Positions 1-7,844 of a stretch of DNA of 58,165 bases are shown piece by piece. A program made the translations under genes and the position numbers. The stretch comes from DATJAJ01 sp035622335 (GTDB taxonomy: Archaea > Thermoproteota > Nitrososphaeria > Nitrososphaerales > Gagatemarchaeaceae), in NCBI GenBank assembly GCA_035622335.1, contig DASPVO010000089.1, positions 1 to 58,165 of the forward strand, written 5' to 3'. Within the stretch, counting starts at the first letter, position 1. The number at the start of each line of letters is the position of its first letter. The notes under the pieces are model-generated. The model worked only from the letters and a program-made list of their open reading frames with translations, searched no databases and had not been told where the DNA came from.

Positions 1-51
1 TGTGGCGCTCTTACCGACGCCCAGGACCTCGTAGTAATCCCTCTGTGACAG
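1..51 (-). CDS. dnaJ: DnaJ (Hsp40) co-chaperone, N-terminal fragment
   Basis: Reading leftward from base 51, the minus strand encodes a J-domain start containing RDYYEVLGV, the first helix of DnaJ, and the frame stays open to the window edge. It follows the dnaK stop by 14 bases, giving the order grpE-dnaK-dnaJ. DnaJ delivers substrates to DnaK and stimulates its ATPase. No ATG, GTG or TTG lies in frame before the J-domain. A CTG at 49-51, preceded by the G-rich stretch GGGTGGCGGGG, is the only plausible initiator seen. Only 17 codons are visible, so the rest (HPD motif, zinc domain) cannot be judged. Confidence 0.72.
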   Translation of the reverse strand, partial: MSQRDYYEVLGVGKSAT

Positions 52-65
52 TCCCCGCCACCCAG

Positions 66-1928
66 CTACTTGTCGTCCACGACCTTATAGTTCGCATCGC
101 TTACATTGTCGCCCGGGGGCGGCGCGGCCTGTTCCTGCTGGCCCCCCGGCGGGGCTTGGGCAGATGATGCAGACTGGTAGGCGGCTGCTCCGACCTCTTG
201 CAGGACCTTCTTCAGGGCTTCGCTCTTCTGTCTGATGTCAGTCATGTCGTTCCCTTCCAAGGCCTTCTTCAGCTCTTGTGAGGCCGCTGCCACCCTGTCC
301 AGCTGAGCCTTGTCGACCTTTCCTTCTAAATCGGCCCTGGTTCTCTCGGCCGTGTAAAGGACGGAGTCTGATTCGTTCCGTAGCTCCGCCTCTTCCTTCT
401 TCTTCCTGTCCTGCTCCGCGAAGGTGCCAGCCTCCTTGACGAGCCGTTCCTTCTCCTCCTTAGAGAGCTTCGTAGAAGAGGTGATCGTTATCTTGTTCTC
501 CTTTCCCGTCCCCTTGTCCTTCGCCACCACCGTGAGGATCCCGTTGACGTCAATCTCGAAGGTGACTTCTATCTGCGGCACTCCTCTCGGAGCCGGCGGA
601 ATCCCGGAAAGATTGAACATCCCAAGGGAGACGTTGTCCGCAGCCATCGCTCTTTCCCCCTGGACGACGTGAATCGTCACAGTCGTCTGGAAGTCGGCTG
701 CTGTCGTGAACGTCTTGCTGCTCCTCGTGGGTATGTTGGCGTTCTTCTCGACGAGCTTCTCAACGATCCCTCCGAGAGTCTCGACGCCCAGAGACAGCGG
801 GGTCACGTCTACTAGCAGGATGTCCTTGATCTCGCCCGCCAGGACGGCACCCTGGATGGCCGCCCCGATTGCAACCGCCTCCATTGGGTCAACACCCCTC
901 TCCGCGGGCTTGCCTACGACGTCCTCCACGAACTTCCTCACGAGCGGCATGCGCGTCATCCCGCCGATCAGTATGACCTTGTCGATGCCCGCGGGAGAAA
1001 GCTTGGCGTCGTTTATCACCGTCCGGATAGTATTTTCAGTCTTCGAAACGATCGGTCTCGAGACTTCTTCGAGTTTCGTCCTCGTGAGAGTGAAGTGTAG
1101 GTTCTTCGGACCAGAAGAGTCGCTCGCGATGAACGGAAGGTCCACATCGGTCGAAGTCAGGTTTGAGAGCTCGATCTTGGCTTTCTCCGCCGCTTCCTTA
1201 AGTCTGGCCATCGCAGTCGGGTCAGTTCTCAGATCGATGCCTGTCTTTGACTTGAAGTCAGACAGCAAGACCTCGATGACCGCGTTGTCTATGTCAGTGC
1301 CGCCGGTCTGGGTGTCACCGCTCGTAGCGAGCACCTGAAAGACCCCCTGTCCGAACTCCATTATCGTGGCGTCGTGTGTACCTCCTCCGAAGCTGAAGAC
1401 GAGAATCTTCATCTCCTTCTCGGCCTTGTCCAACCCATAAGCGAGCGACGCGGCCGTCGGTTCGTTGATGATCCTGACCACTTCCAGCCCGGCGATCTCA
1501 CCCGCGTCCTTCGTTGCCTGCCTCTGGTTGTCGTTGAAGTGGGCGGGGACGGTGATTACGGCCTTCTTGGCTGGATAGCCGATGAACGTGTCCGCGTCGT
1601 GTCGAATCTTCTGAAGTATGTAGGAGCTAATCTGCTCCGGGCTGTACTGCTTCCCGTATATCGTCACCTTGTAGTCTGTCCCCATCTTACGCTTAATCTC
1701 GAATATCGTCCCCTCAGGGTTCGTGACCGCCTGCCTCCTCGCAGGCTCTCCGACCAGCAGCTGGCCATCACGCGTGAAAGCCACGACGGAGGGGAACATC
1801 TTCCCGGCAGGCGTCGCACCCTCCGCGCTGGGGATCACCACCGGCCTTCCGCCTTCTACGACGGCCGCAGCCGAGTTGGTGGTACCTAGGTCGATCCCGA
1901 TGATCTTCTCGCGGGATGGTGCGCTCAC
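66..1928 (-). CDS. dnaK: Molecular chaperone DnaK (Hsp70)
   Basis: Cytosolic ATP-dependent chaperone of 620 residues, the usual Hsp70 length. The nucleotide domain opens with IGIDLGTTNS (residues 10-19). NEPTAASLAYG lies near 155-165, and a phosphate-binding GGGT near 181-184 is followed by VILIGGMTRMP. The interdomain linker DILLVDVTPLSLG, the substrate domain and a Gln/Pro-rich flexible tail follow. The phosphate-2 motif is unusual: it reads VFSFGGGTHD instead of the family's VYDLGGGTFD, so the Asp that precedes the glycines is Ser179 and the Phe is His185. The GTG start overlaps the grpE stop by 4 bases (GTGA), consistent with translational coupling. Identity is certain; the effect of the altered motif is not known. 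Confidence 0.97.
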   Translation of the reverse strand: MSAPSREKIIGIDLGTTNSAAAVVEGGRPVVIPSAEGATPAGKMFPSVVAFTRDGQLLVGEPARRQAVTNPEGTIFEIKRKMGTDYKVTIYGKQYSPEQISSYILQKIRHDADTFIGYPAKKAVITVPAHFNDNQRQATKDAGEIAGLEVVRIINEPTAASLAYGLDKAEKEMKILVFSFGGGTHDATIMEFGQGVFQVLATSGDTQTGGTDIDNAVIEVLLSDFKSKTGIDLRTDPTAMARLKEAAEKAKIELSNLTSTDVDLPFIASDSSGPKNLHFTLTRTKLEEVSRPIVSKTENTIRTVINDAKLSPAGIDKVILIGGMTRMPLVRKFVEDVVGKPAERGVDPMEAVAIGAAIQGAVLAGEIKDILLVDVTPLSLGVETLGGIVEKLVEKNANIPTRSSKTFTTAADFQTTVTIHVVQGERAMAADNVSLGMFNLSGIPPAPRGVPQIEVTFEIDVNGILTVVAKDKGTGKENKITITSSTKLSKEEKERLVKEAGTFAEQDRKKKEEAELRNESDSVLYTAERTRADLEGKVDKAQLDRVAAASQELKKALEGNDMTDIRQKSEALKKVLQEVGAAAYQSASSAQAPPGGQQEQAAPPPGDNVSDANYKVVDDK

Positions 1929-2467
1929 TCCGTACCCCCCTTCTTCTCTACCAGTTCGCCCGCACCCTTCCCAACCTTCACCAAGCTGGGTCTTATCACC
2001 TTGCCCCTGAACGTGTATCCCGGCCTGACCTCTTCCACCACCAGGTCGTCTCCTCCGTCTTCGTCCTTGCTCTCCACAGCCTCGTGAACCGTGGGGTCAA
2101 AACGCTTCCCGACGGCCGGAATCCTCTCCAACCCGTACCCTTCGAGCGTGGAGTTCATACCCTTGAGGACCATCTTGATTCCGTCCAGAAACTCACCTTC
2201 CGCGTTCTCTGAGTGGGCGACTGCCAGTTCGAGCTCATCAAGTATCCGGAGCAGGTCGAGCATGACCCTGCGAAGGACGGACTCCTCGGCATCCTCAGAG
2301 TCTTTTTCAACCCGTTTTCTGTAGTTTTCAAAGTCAGCCTGGAGGTACTTCAGCCTCAAGAGGTACTCCTCACTCTTCTTCCGTTCGGTTTCCAGCATCT
2401 CTGCTAGCGACTCCTCAATTTCCTTCCCTTCTTCTTCCTCTGGATGGTCTTGCGTGTCTTGCATCAT
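1925..2467 (-). CDS. grpE: Nucleotide exchange factor GrpE
   Basis: GrpE releases ADP from DnaK. The protein has an acidic N-terminus, then a long helical segment with LKYLQADFENYRKR, the typical coiled-coil dimerisation motif, and a C-terminal beta-domain with GVERIPAVGKRFDP-like sequence (here YGLERIPAVGKRFDPTVHEA) ending in GYTFRGKVIRPSLVKVG. An in-frame upstream extension to 2515 exists, but it would begin inside the TATA box at 2514-2527. I therefore choose the ATG pair at 2462-2467, giving about 180 residues. It is the first gene of the grpE-dnaK-dnaJ operon and overlaps dnaK by 4 bases. Confidence 0.94.
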   Translation of the reverse strand: MMQDTQDHPEEEEGKEIEESLAEMLETERKKSEEYLLRLKYLQADFENYRKRVEKDSEDAEESVLRRVMLDLLRILDELELAVAHSENAEGEFLDGIKMVLKGMNSTLEGYGLERIPAVGKRFDPTVHEAVESKDEDGGDDLVVEEVRPGYTFRGKVIRPSLVKVGKGAGELVEKKGGTE

Positions 2468-2513
2468 TTTCAGCCACTCTGCTCTTCTAGGGCAGGGGAC
2501 GCGCCCCGGCTCC

Positions 2514-2527
2514 AAATTATAAATTTT
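2514..2527. promoter_or_regulatory. Shared, nearly symmetric TATA box between grpE and rio1
   Basis: The AT block AAATTATAAATTTT stands out in a GC-rich intergenic stretch and reads as an archaeal TATA box on both strands. It lies about 45 bases before the chosen grpE ATG on the minus strand and 30-50 bases before the RIO1 starts (TTG 2557 or GTG 2578) on the plus strand. One box may serve both divergent transcripts, or there may be two overlapping boxes; the sequence cannot decide. Confidence 0.6.
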
Positions 2528-2556
2528 CCATCGAGACGTTCGGAAATCCTTTCATC

Positions 2557-3354
2557 TTGCGGCGATTTGGTCAGTGCGTGGCCGAGGCAGACGAAGAGTC
2601 AAGGAAGCTGAGCGAGAGGCTGCTCAGGTTCGAACGAGAGAGCAGGTTCCTCAGAAAGGATTCCGACCAGAGAAAGGTGTTCGAGGAAGTCTTCGACCGC
2701 TCAACCCTGCTGGCGGTGGAGGAGCTCTTCAGCAAGGGGAACCTGTCGGACCTCTACGGCGTGGTGAACTCGGGGAAGGAGGCGAGGGTCTACTACGGCA
2801 AGGGGGCAGACGGTTCTCCGGTAGCGGTGAAGATCTATCTCACATCGAGCGCCGAGTTCAAGCGCAGGCTCGAATACATAGCGGGAGACAGAAGGTTTGG
2901 GAGGCTCCCTCCCAACTCGAGACAGATAGTCTACCTATGGGTCCAGAAGGAGTTCAAGAACCTCCAGCTCGCGGATTCCGCCGGCATACGCGTCCCGAAG
3001 CCTTTGGCGTTCCACAAGAACATTCTCGTCATGGAGTTTATCGGGACACCTCCTCAGCCGGCCCCCACCTTCGCCACGTCCGAAGTCGAGGAGTCTGACT
3101 ACGAGTGGACCTTCGCAACTATCAAAACCCTGTACAACTCTGCGGACTTGGTTCACGCCGACCTTTCCGAGTACAATGTGCTGAAGAACGGGGATGAGCC
3201 AGTGCTCTTTGACATGGGCTCTGCCGTCCTTTCCTCGCATCCTCAGGCCAAAGAGTTTCTCCAGCGCGACATCACAAACATGGTCAAATTTTTTAGGAGG
3301 AGGGGCCTCTTCTCAAAGGACGCAGACTACTGGTTCAAGGAAGTGACGGGTTGA
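2557..3354 (+). CDS. rio1: RIO1-type serine protein kinase
   Basis: Atypical kinase/ATPase of the RIO family, which in archaea and eukaryotes acts in small-subunit ribosome maturation. About 265 residues. A RIO-type phosphate loop NSGKEARVYYG lies at residues 71-81, the ATP-binding lysine in VAVKIY (Lys92), the catalytic loop LVHADLSEYN (Asp202, Asn207) and the metal motif LFDMG (Asp219). RIO1 rather than RIO2 is inferred because there is no N-terminal winged helix and the loop resembles STGKEA. The start is TTG 2557 or, equally plausible, GTG 2578. Its stop overlaps the following KH gene by 4 bases (TTGA), and the pairing with a Dim2-like KH protein supports a ribosome-assembly role. Confidence 0.93.
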   Translation: MRRFGQCVAEADEESRKLSERLLRFERESRFLRKDSDQRKVFEEVFDRSTLLAVEELFSKGNLSDLYGVVNSGKEARVYYGKGADGSPVAVKIYLTSSAEFKRRLEYIAGDRRFGRLPPNSRQIVYLWVQKEFKNLQLADSAGIRVPKPLAFHKNILVMEFIGTPPQPAPTFATSEVEESDYEWTFATIKTLYNSADLVHADLSEYNVLKNGDEPVLFDMGSAVLSSHPQAKEFLQRDITNMVKFFRRRGLFSKDADYWFKEVTG

Positions 3355-3950
3355 AATTCGAGCAAGCGGTGAGGGTTCCGGCTGAACGTATCGGAGCCAT
3401 CATAGGAAAGGATGGTCAGACAAAGAAGGGCCTCGAGGAGAAGATGGGGGTCCAGCTTCTCGTTGATAGCAGGGAGGGTTTGGTCGTGGTCAGGTCAGAT
3501 TCGGTGGAGAAGGGCGACCCTCTCACAGCGCTGAGGGTCGTGGAAGCGATAGGGCGAGGATTCTCCCCACAGCGGGCGCTCAAGCTGCTTGAAGAGGGCG
3601 CAGCGCTCGAAGTCATCGACCTCAGGGAGTACGCCGGTAAGAGCGCAAACTCCATCGAGAGGATCCGGGGGAGGATCATCGGGTTAAAGGGAAAGTCTCG
3701 GCGTGTGATGGAAGAGCTCACTCAGTGCCACATCTCGGTCTACGGTCGGACAGTCGCCATCATAGGTGACGAGTCGGAGGTGCGCCTCGCGGCGGAGGCC
3801 GTCAGAACTCTCGCTTCGGGGAGTCAGCACAAGACTGTCTACAACACCCTGCAGAGGGCGAGGACAAAACGCAAGATGGAGAGGCTGCTACTCTGGGAGG
3901 ACTCCTCACCCGAGGATTCGGCGACAAAATTCCGGGAGATTGAACGTTAG
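3351..3950 (+). CDS. KH-domain RNA-binding protein, Dim2/Pno1-like
   Basis: 199 residues with two KH modules. The first carries VRVPAERIGAIIGKDGQTKK, a canonical GxxG-type KH core near residues 8-27. The second is around IRGRIIGLKGKSRRVMEEL followed by VYGRTVAIIGD. This architecture matches archaeal homologues of Dim2/Pno1 (KRR1 family), which bind the 3' end of 16S rRNA and cooperate with RIO1 and Nob1 in 30S maturation. Translation begins at a TTG overlapping the RIO1 stop. The C-terminus is basic (RARTKRKMERL). The family assignment is confident; the role is taken from known homologues. Confidence 0.9.
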   Translation: MKFEQAVRVPAERIGAIIGKDGQTKKGLEEKMGVQLLVDSREGLVVVRSDSVEKGDPLTALRVVEAIGRGFSPQRALKLLEEGAALEVIDLREYAGKSANSIERIRGRIIGLKGKSRRVMEELTQCHISVYGRTVAIIGDESEVRLAAEAVRTLASGSQHKTVYNTLQRARTKRKMERLLLWEDSSPEDSATKFREIER

Positions 3951-3972
3951 TATAAATCCAGACCGAAACAAT

Positions 3973-4116
3973 ATGCTGGTGCGAGCTAGTCCGGCGGGCG
4001 ATTGTTCTTTGACAACTTCAGCGATGCGAAGGTATTCGCGGCGTGGAGCCTCCCCCAGGGTCGGTTCCAAATCGCTCATCGGGTTCTACAAAGCCGACGG
4101 TGAAGTGGTCCTTTGA
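3973..4116 (+). CDS. Possible short leader ORF before top6B (47 codons)
   Basis: After a TATA-like TTAGTATAAATCC at about 3947-3959 there is an ATG at 3973 followed by 47 codons ending in a TGA (4114-4116) that overlaps the TTG start of top6B. It therefore lies on the leader of the topoisomerase VI transcript and has the same 4-base overlap that other genes here use for coupling. The encoded peptide is Arg/Ser-rich and resembles nothing I know. It may be an upstream ORF or simply an untranslated leader. Confidence 0.25.
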   Translation: MLVRASPAGDCSLTTSAMRRYSRRGASPRVGSKSLIGFYKADGEVVL

Positions 4117-5717
4117 GCGGCAAGAGCGCCACCTTCGCGGAGATATCACCCTCCGAGTTCTTCTATCGCAACCGCGACCTCGCCGGTTTCACTAACCCTG
4201 CGCGCGCTCTCTACATGGCTGTAAGGGAGCTAGTGGAGAACTCCTTCGACGCCTGCGAGTTGGCGGGCATCCTGCCAGAGGTCTACGTCCGGGTCATCTC
4301 GGAGGCCTCTCAGACTGAGGCCACGGACCCTGCGCCCTACCGTCTCACGGTGACCGACAACGGCCCGGGCGTCGACCCACAGCACGTGCCAAGCGCCTTC
4401 GGAAAGGTCTTCTACGGGTCGAAGTACGTGCTCAGGCAGTCGAGGGGAATGTTCGGCCTCGGCGGGACGATGGCGATTCTCTACGGTCAGATAACGACCA
4501 ACAAGCCGGTCAGGATCTCAACGTCGCCCGACGGTGAGACGATGTACACCTTTGAGATGCTGATCGACATCTCTGAAAACAGGCCCATGGTCCTGAAGCG
4601 AGAGTCGAGCAAGGCGGACGGCACGACGGGCACCCGGGTAGACCTGACACTGGAAGGAGACTACCTGCGCTCCTCCCAGCGGATCGGTGACTACTTCAAA
4701 CAGACGGCACTCGTTGCCAGCTACGCAAACCTGACGTTCGTGGACCCCCTGGGGCAGGTCACGCTGTACGAACGCGTGACGGAGTCCATGCCGGCGCCTC
4801 CTCAGGAGACGCTCCCACATCCGTACGGCGTAGACGTCGAGGCCTTCAAACGGATCGTGAAGCTCACACAGAGACAGGACATGAAGTCCTTCATGGTGAC
4901 CCACTTCCATCGCGTCGGCGAGAGGACAGCACTCCGCTTTCTCGAGTTCTCGGGCGTCGACCCCAAGACCAAGCCCAGAAACCTCTCAAACCAGCAGATA
5001 GTCGCGCTTGTGGACGCACTGCAGAGATTCCCAGACTTCCTCCAACCGGACGCGTCCTGCCTTTCACCGGTGGGACCAGAGATCCTGAAGACGGGGATGA
5101 ACAAGGAACTGCAGCCAGAGTTCTGCACCGTGGTCTCCCGCCCTCCTTCCTCTTACTCGGGGTTCCCCTTCCTGATTGAGGTGGGCGTCGCCTACGGAGG
5201 AAAGGTGCTGCAGCCGGGACAGAAGCTCTTCAGGTTCGCCAACAGGATTCCCCTTCTCTATGACGAGAGCAGCGACGTCAGCTTCAAGGTGCTGAACGAG
5301 GAGGTCGACTGGAGGAGATATCACATTCCCCAAGACGCGCCCGTCGCTATCCTGACCCACATCTGCAGCACGAAGGTCCCCTACAAGACTGTCGGGAAGG
5401 AGTACATCGCCGACAGGCCCGAGATAGAGAGGGACGTCCGAAACGCTGCGAGAGAGGCCCTGCGACAACTCGGACTGTACCTCTCGAAGAAGGGGAGCAT
5501 GGAGGCGGTCCAGCGAAAGATGAACATTTACGGAAAGTACCTTCCTCTTATCGCGAAGTTCTCTACCGAGCTGGCAGAAGAGAAGAGGATGCCCAGGTAC
5601 AGGAAGCTCATCGGTGAGCCGACCATGATTCAGGAGACCGCTCCCGAAGAGACAGCGCAAAGCGTAGGAGACGCGAAGATTGAGCAAAAGAAGATCGACG
5701 AGTACAGCGGAAAATAG
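4113..5717 (+). CDS. top6B: Type IIB DNA topoisomerase VI subunit B
   Basis: ATPase subunit of the A2B2 topoisomerase VI, which relaxes and decatenates DNA. 534 residues, at the short end of the family range (about 530-620). The GHKL (Bergerat) fold is complete: VRELVENSFDAC (Glu42, Asn43, Asp46), TDNGPGVDP (82-90) and the lid motif RGMFGLGGTMA (111-121). A transducer domain follows, with the switch-lysine region near GQKLFRFANRIPLLYD. The start is a TTG overlapping a short upstream ORF by 4 bases. It overlaps top6A by 38 bases, so the two subunits are very likely co-translated. Confidence 0.97.
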   Translation: MSGKSATFAEISPSEFFYRNRDLAGFTNPARALYMAVRELVENSFDACELAGILPEVYVRVISEASQTEATDPAPYRLTVTDNGPGVDPQHVPSAFGKVFYGSKYVLRQSRGMFGLGGTMAILYGQITTNKPVRISTSPDGETMYTFEMLIDISENRPMVLKRESSKADGTTGTRVDLTLEGDYLRSSQRIGDYFKQTALVASYANLTFVDPLGQVTLYERVTESMPAPPQETLPHPYGVDVEAFKRIVKLTQRQDMKSFMVTHFHRVGERTALRFLEFSGVDPKTKPRNLSNQQIVALVDALQRFPDFLQPDASCLSPVGPEILKTGMNKELQPEFCTVVSRPPSSYSGFPFLIEVGVAYGGKVLQPGQKLFRFANRIPLLYDESSDVSFKVLNEEVDWRRYHIPQDAPVAILTHICSTKVPYKTVGKEYIADRPEIERDVRNAAREALRQLGLYLSKKGSMEAVQRKMNIYGKYLPLIAKFSTELAEEKRMPRYRKLIGEPTMIQETAPEETAQSVGDAKIEQKKIDEYSGK

Positions 5718-6777
5718 GAAGAGCGTCGCCCAGGCGACCCTGAAGGAGCTCGGGCAGGGTCTCTACAACGACCTCGACTCGGGCACCTTCCCCTCGCTCA
5801 CACTCTCGAGCCGCTCGGTCAGCAACATCGTGTACGACAGGAAGCTACAGCAGTTCGTGCTTGGCTCTTCAACGGTGAAGAGGTCCTCGTCCAACATCAA
5901 GCACATCAGACCCTTCACGCAGCTGGTGTGGCTCGCTTATTTTGCAAAGAAACTCGTGGAGGAGAAGAGGACGTCCACGCTCAGGGACGTCTACTACTCG
6001 GCACAGGCCTTCAACGTGGAATTCGTCGACCAAGCCGAGTCGGACGAGCTGATCACAGACCTCGAAGTGCTCACGCAGATGGCCAGGGAGGGCCTGAACA
6101 TCTATCCGGAAGAGAGGAGCGCGATTTTTGGGAACATGGTCATCGAATACACGGTGCCTGGGTACGAAGGCAAGAAGCTCGACCTCTCCTCGCACCCCGA
6201 CGGCGTCATGATAGGGCCCGCCCTGACCACGGCTGAGTTCGCAAACACCGATGCTGAGATGGTCCTGGCCATAGAGAAGGGAGGGCTCTTCACCAGATTC
6301 GTGGAGGAACGCGTCCACGAAAGATACAAGGCGATTCTAGTCAACACGGCCGGCCAGCCTCCCAGGTCGACAAGATACCTCCTGAGGAGACTGAACGTTG
6401 AGCTCGGCTTGCCCGTAGGGATCCTGTGCGACGCCGACCCCTGGGGAGCGCACATCGCGATGGTGATCAAGAGCGGCTCCGCCAACGCTGCTCACCTGAG
6501 GGAGCTCACCACGCCGCAAGCCGTCTGGCTAGGTGTATGGGCTTCTGACATCGTAAAGTACAAACTGCCCTCCGACAAGTTGACCGACATAGACATCAAG
6601 AGGCTCTATGAGCTGAAGGACGACCCGAGATACACCGACAAGATGTGGCACGAGGAGCTCGACACGTTTCTGAAGATAAAGAAGAAGAGCGAACAGGAAG
6701 CGTTCGCAAGGTATGGGCTCAGTTACATCGTCGATACCTACCTGCCCGAGAAGCTCGAGCTAATGAAGAGCGTCTGA
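5680..6777 (+). CDS. top6A: Type IIB DNA topoisomerase VI subunit A (Spo11-like)
   Basis: DNA-cleaving subunit of topoisomerase VI, homologous to Spo11. 365 residues, normal for the family. The winged-helix (CAP-like) active site carries TLRDVYYSAQ with a tandem Tyr105-Tyr106; the second is expected to form the phosphotyrosyl link to DNA. The Toprim domain shows the metal residues in AIEKGGLFTRF (Glu) and CDADPWGAHI (Asp-x-Asp). TTG start inside the end of top6B. A and B form a two-gene operon, and nothing suggests damage. Confidence 0.97.
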   Translation: MSKRRSTSTAENRKSVAQATLKELGQGLYNDLDSGTFPSLTLSSRSVSNIVYDRKLQQFVLGSSTVKRSSSNIKHIRPFTQLVWLAYFAKKLVEEKRTSTLRDVYYSAQAFNVEFVDQAESDELITDLEVLTQMAREGLNIYPEERSAIFGNMVIEYTVPGYEGKKLDLSSHPDGVMIGPALTTAEFANTDAEMVLAIEKGGLFTRFVEERVHERYKAILVNTAGQPPRSTRYLLRRLNVELGLPVGILCDADPWGAHIAMVIKSGSANAAHLRELTTPQAVWLGVWASDIVKYKLPSDKLTDIDIKRLYELKDDPRYTDKMWHEELDTFLKIKKKSEQEAFARYGLSYIVDTYLPEKLELMKSV

Positions 6778-6859
6778 TGCAACTGAGCATCGCACGCAGG
6801 TTCTGGGGGCTCACGCCAAAGTTCCTAAATAGGGATACGCAGTGGCCCGAAAATAGGAC

Positions 6860-7069
6860 ATGAGCGTCAAGGCGCAGGAGTCAAGGGTAGACGCGCTGAC
6901 CAGAATCCTGGGGCTGATAGTCCTCTTCTCAGGAGCTACCTTGGTCTACTTTACCTACGCAAACGCATCCTATCTCTCAGGACAGGAGCCACTCGTCCCT
7001 GTCTACTATTCACTTGGAATAATCCTGTTGATCTCGGGTCTCATCGCTGCCATCTCAAAGTTCAAGTGA
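6860..7069 (+). CDS. Small two-helix membrane protein
   Basis: 69 residues with a charged N-terminus and two predicted membrane helices, roughly residues 15-33 (ILGLIVLFSGATLVYFTY) and 48-65 (YYSLGIILLISGLIAAI), ending in a lysine tail. An ATG lies about 30 bases after a TATA-like CCTAAATAGGG near 6822-6832, so it probably has its own leaderless transcript. No motif gives a function. It ends about 80 bases before tRNA-Asn. Confidence 0.7.
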   Translation: MSVKAQESRVDALTRILGLIVLFSGATLVYFTYANASYLSGQEPLVPVYYSLGIILLISGLIAAISKFK

Positions 7070-7150
7070 GCGAGACGCCGTCATGTCTAGGCGCGCTTTT
7101 GCCATAGCTAATCTCTTATACGCTACTCGGAGTGGGTCAGCTTGAAGCCT

Positions 7151-7258
7151 GGCGTCGTAGCTCAGCATGGTAGAGCAGCAGGCTGTTAGCCCGCTGGCAG
7201 ACACCTGTAGGCCTCTTTGGCCGGGGATTGGTCGTCGGTTCGAGTCCGACCGACGCCG
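7151..7258 (+). tRNA. tRNA-Asn(GTT) with two introns
   Basis: The acceptor strands GGCGTCG and CGACGCC pair perfectly around a cloverleaf with D-arm GCTC/GAGC, anticodon stem GCAGG/CCTGT, anticodon GTT at 7185-7187, and T-arm GTCGG-TTCGAGT-CCGAC. The gene is 108 bases, about 34 longer than a mature tRNA. The excess is explained by a 14-base intron after position 37 (7189-7202) and a roughly 20-base insertion in the variable loop (about 7212-7231, exact ends ambiguous). A TATA-like CTCTTATACGC sits about 30 bases upstream. The folding was done by eye. Confidence 0.88.
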
Positions 7259-7333
7259 CTTCAAGTATAGATTCCACCCAAGCCTCGTCGAGGTCTACGC
7301 TGTTTAAATCGACTCGACCTTCTTCAGACTGCA

Positions 7334-7794
7334 TGGGTGACTGGCAGAGCGACCCCGTGAAGAGAGAAGTGGCGAAGGTGATCGTCGCCTTCTTCGAAGC
7401 TGGGAAGAACAAGGACCTCCCTCACCTCGGAGATTTCCATTCGGACCGCGGTTCCTTCACCAAGTTTGATGAGAACCCACCGTATACGAGGCAGAACTCG
7501 GAGGAAGCCTTCGTCTACGAACAAGCCTCCTTCGCAAACATCTCTGACTACTCTTACGAGCTCGTCGACCTGCGGATTGACGTCTTCGGGGCCGTGGCGG
7601 TCGCGACCTTCTATCTCTCGACCAAGGGGATGTTCGTAAACGACTACTCTTTCGAGGGCTCGACTGTGAGCTCGAGGAGCAGGGTAACCATGGTCTTGGT
7701 CGACACCGGAGCTGGATGGAGAATCGCTCACGAACACTTCAGCAGTTTCCCTGACCTCCCGAAGAATCCGAGTTCCAAGACCCTTCGAAGGTAA
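7334..7794 (+). CDS. SnoaL/NTF2-like fold protein
   Basis: 153 residues. The pattern of an N-terminal helix (VKREVAKVIVAFFEAGKNKD), a central segment and three C-terminal strands (DVFGAVAVATFYLSTKGMF, SRSRVTMVLVDTGAGWRIAHEHFS) is typical of the SnoaL/DUF4440 cone-shaped alpha+beta fold; the closing GWRIAHEHFS is the family's characteristic last strand. Such proteins bind small molecules, sometimes as isomerases or hydrolases; the substrate here cannot be told. The longer in-frame extension to 7228 overlaps the tRNA and was rejected in favour of ATG 7334, which follows a TATA-like GTTTAAATC. Confidence 0.8.
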
Positions 7795-7844
7795 AAGACC
7801 CTCCGCCTTATATCGGGGTCGGGTAGGCAACTTCCGCTTCTATC

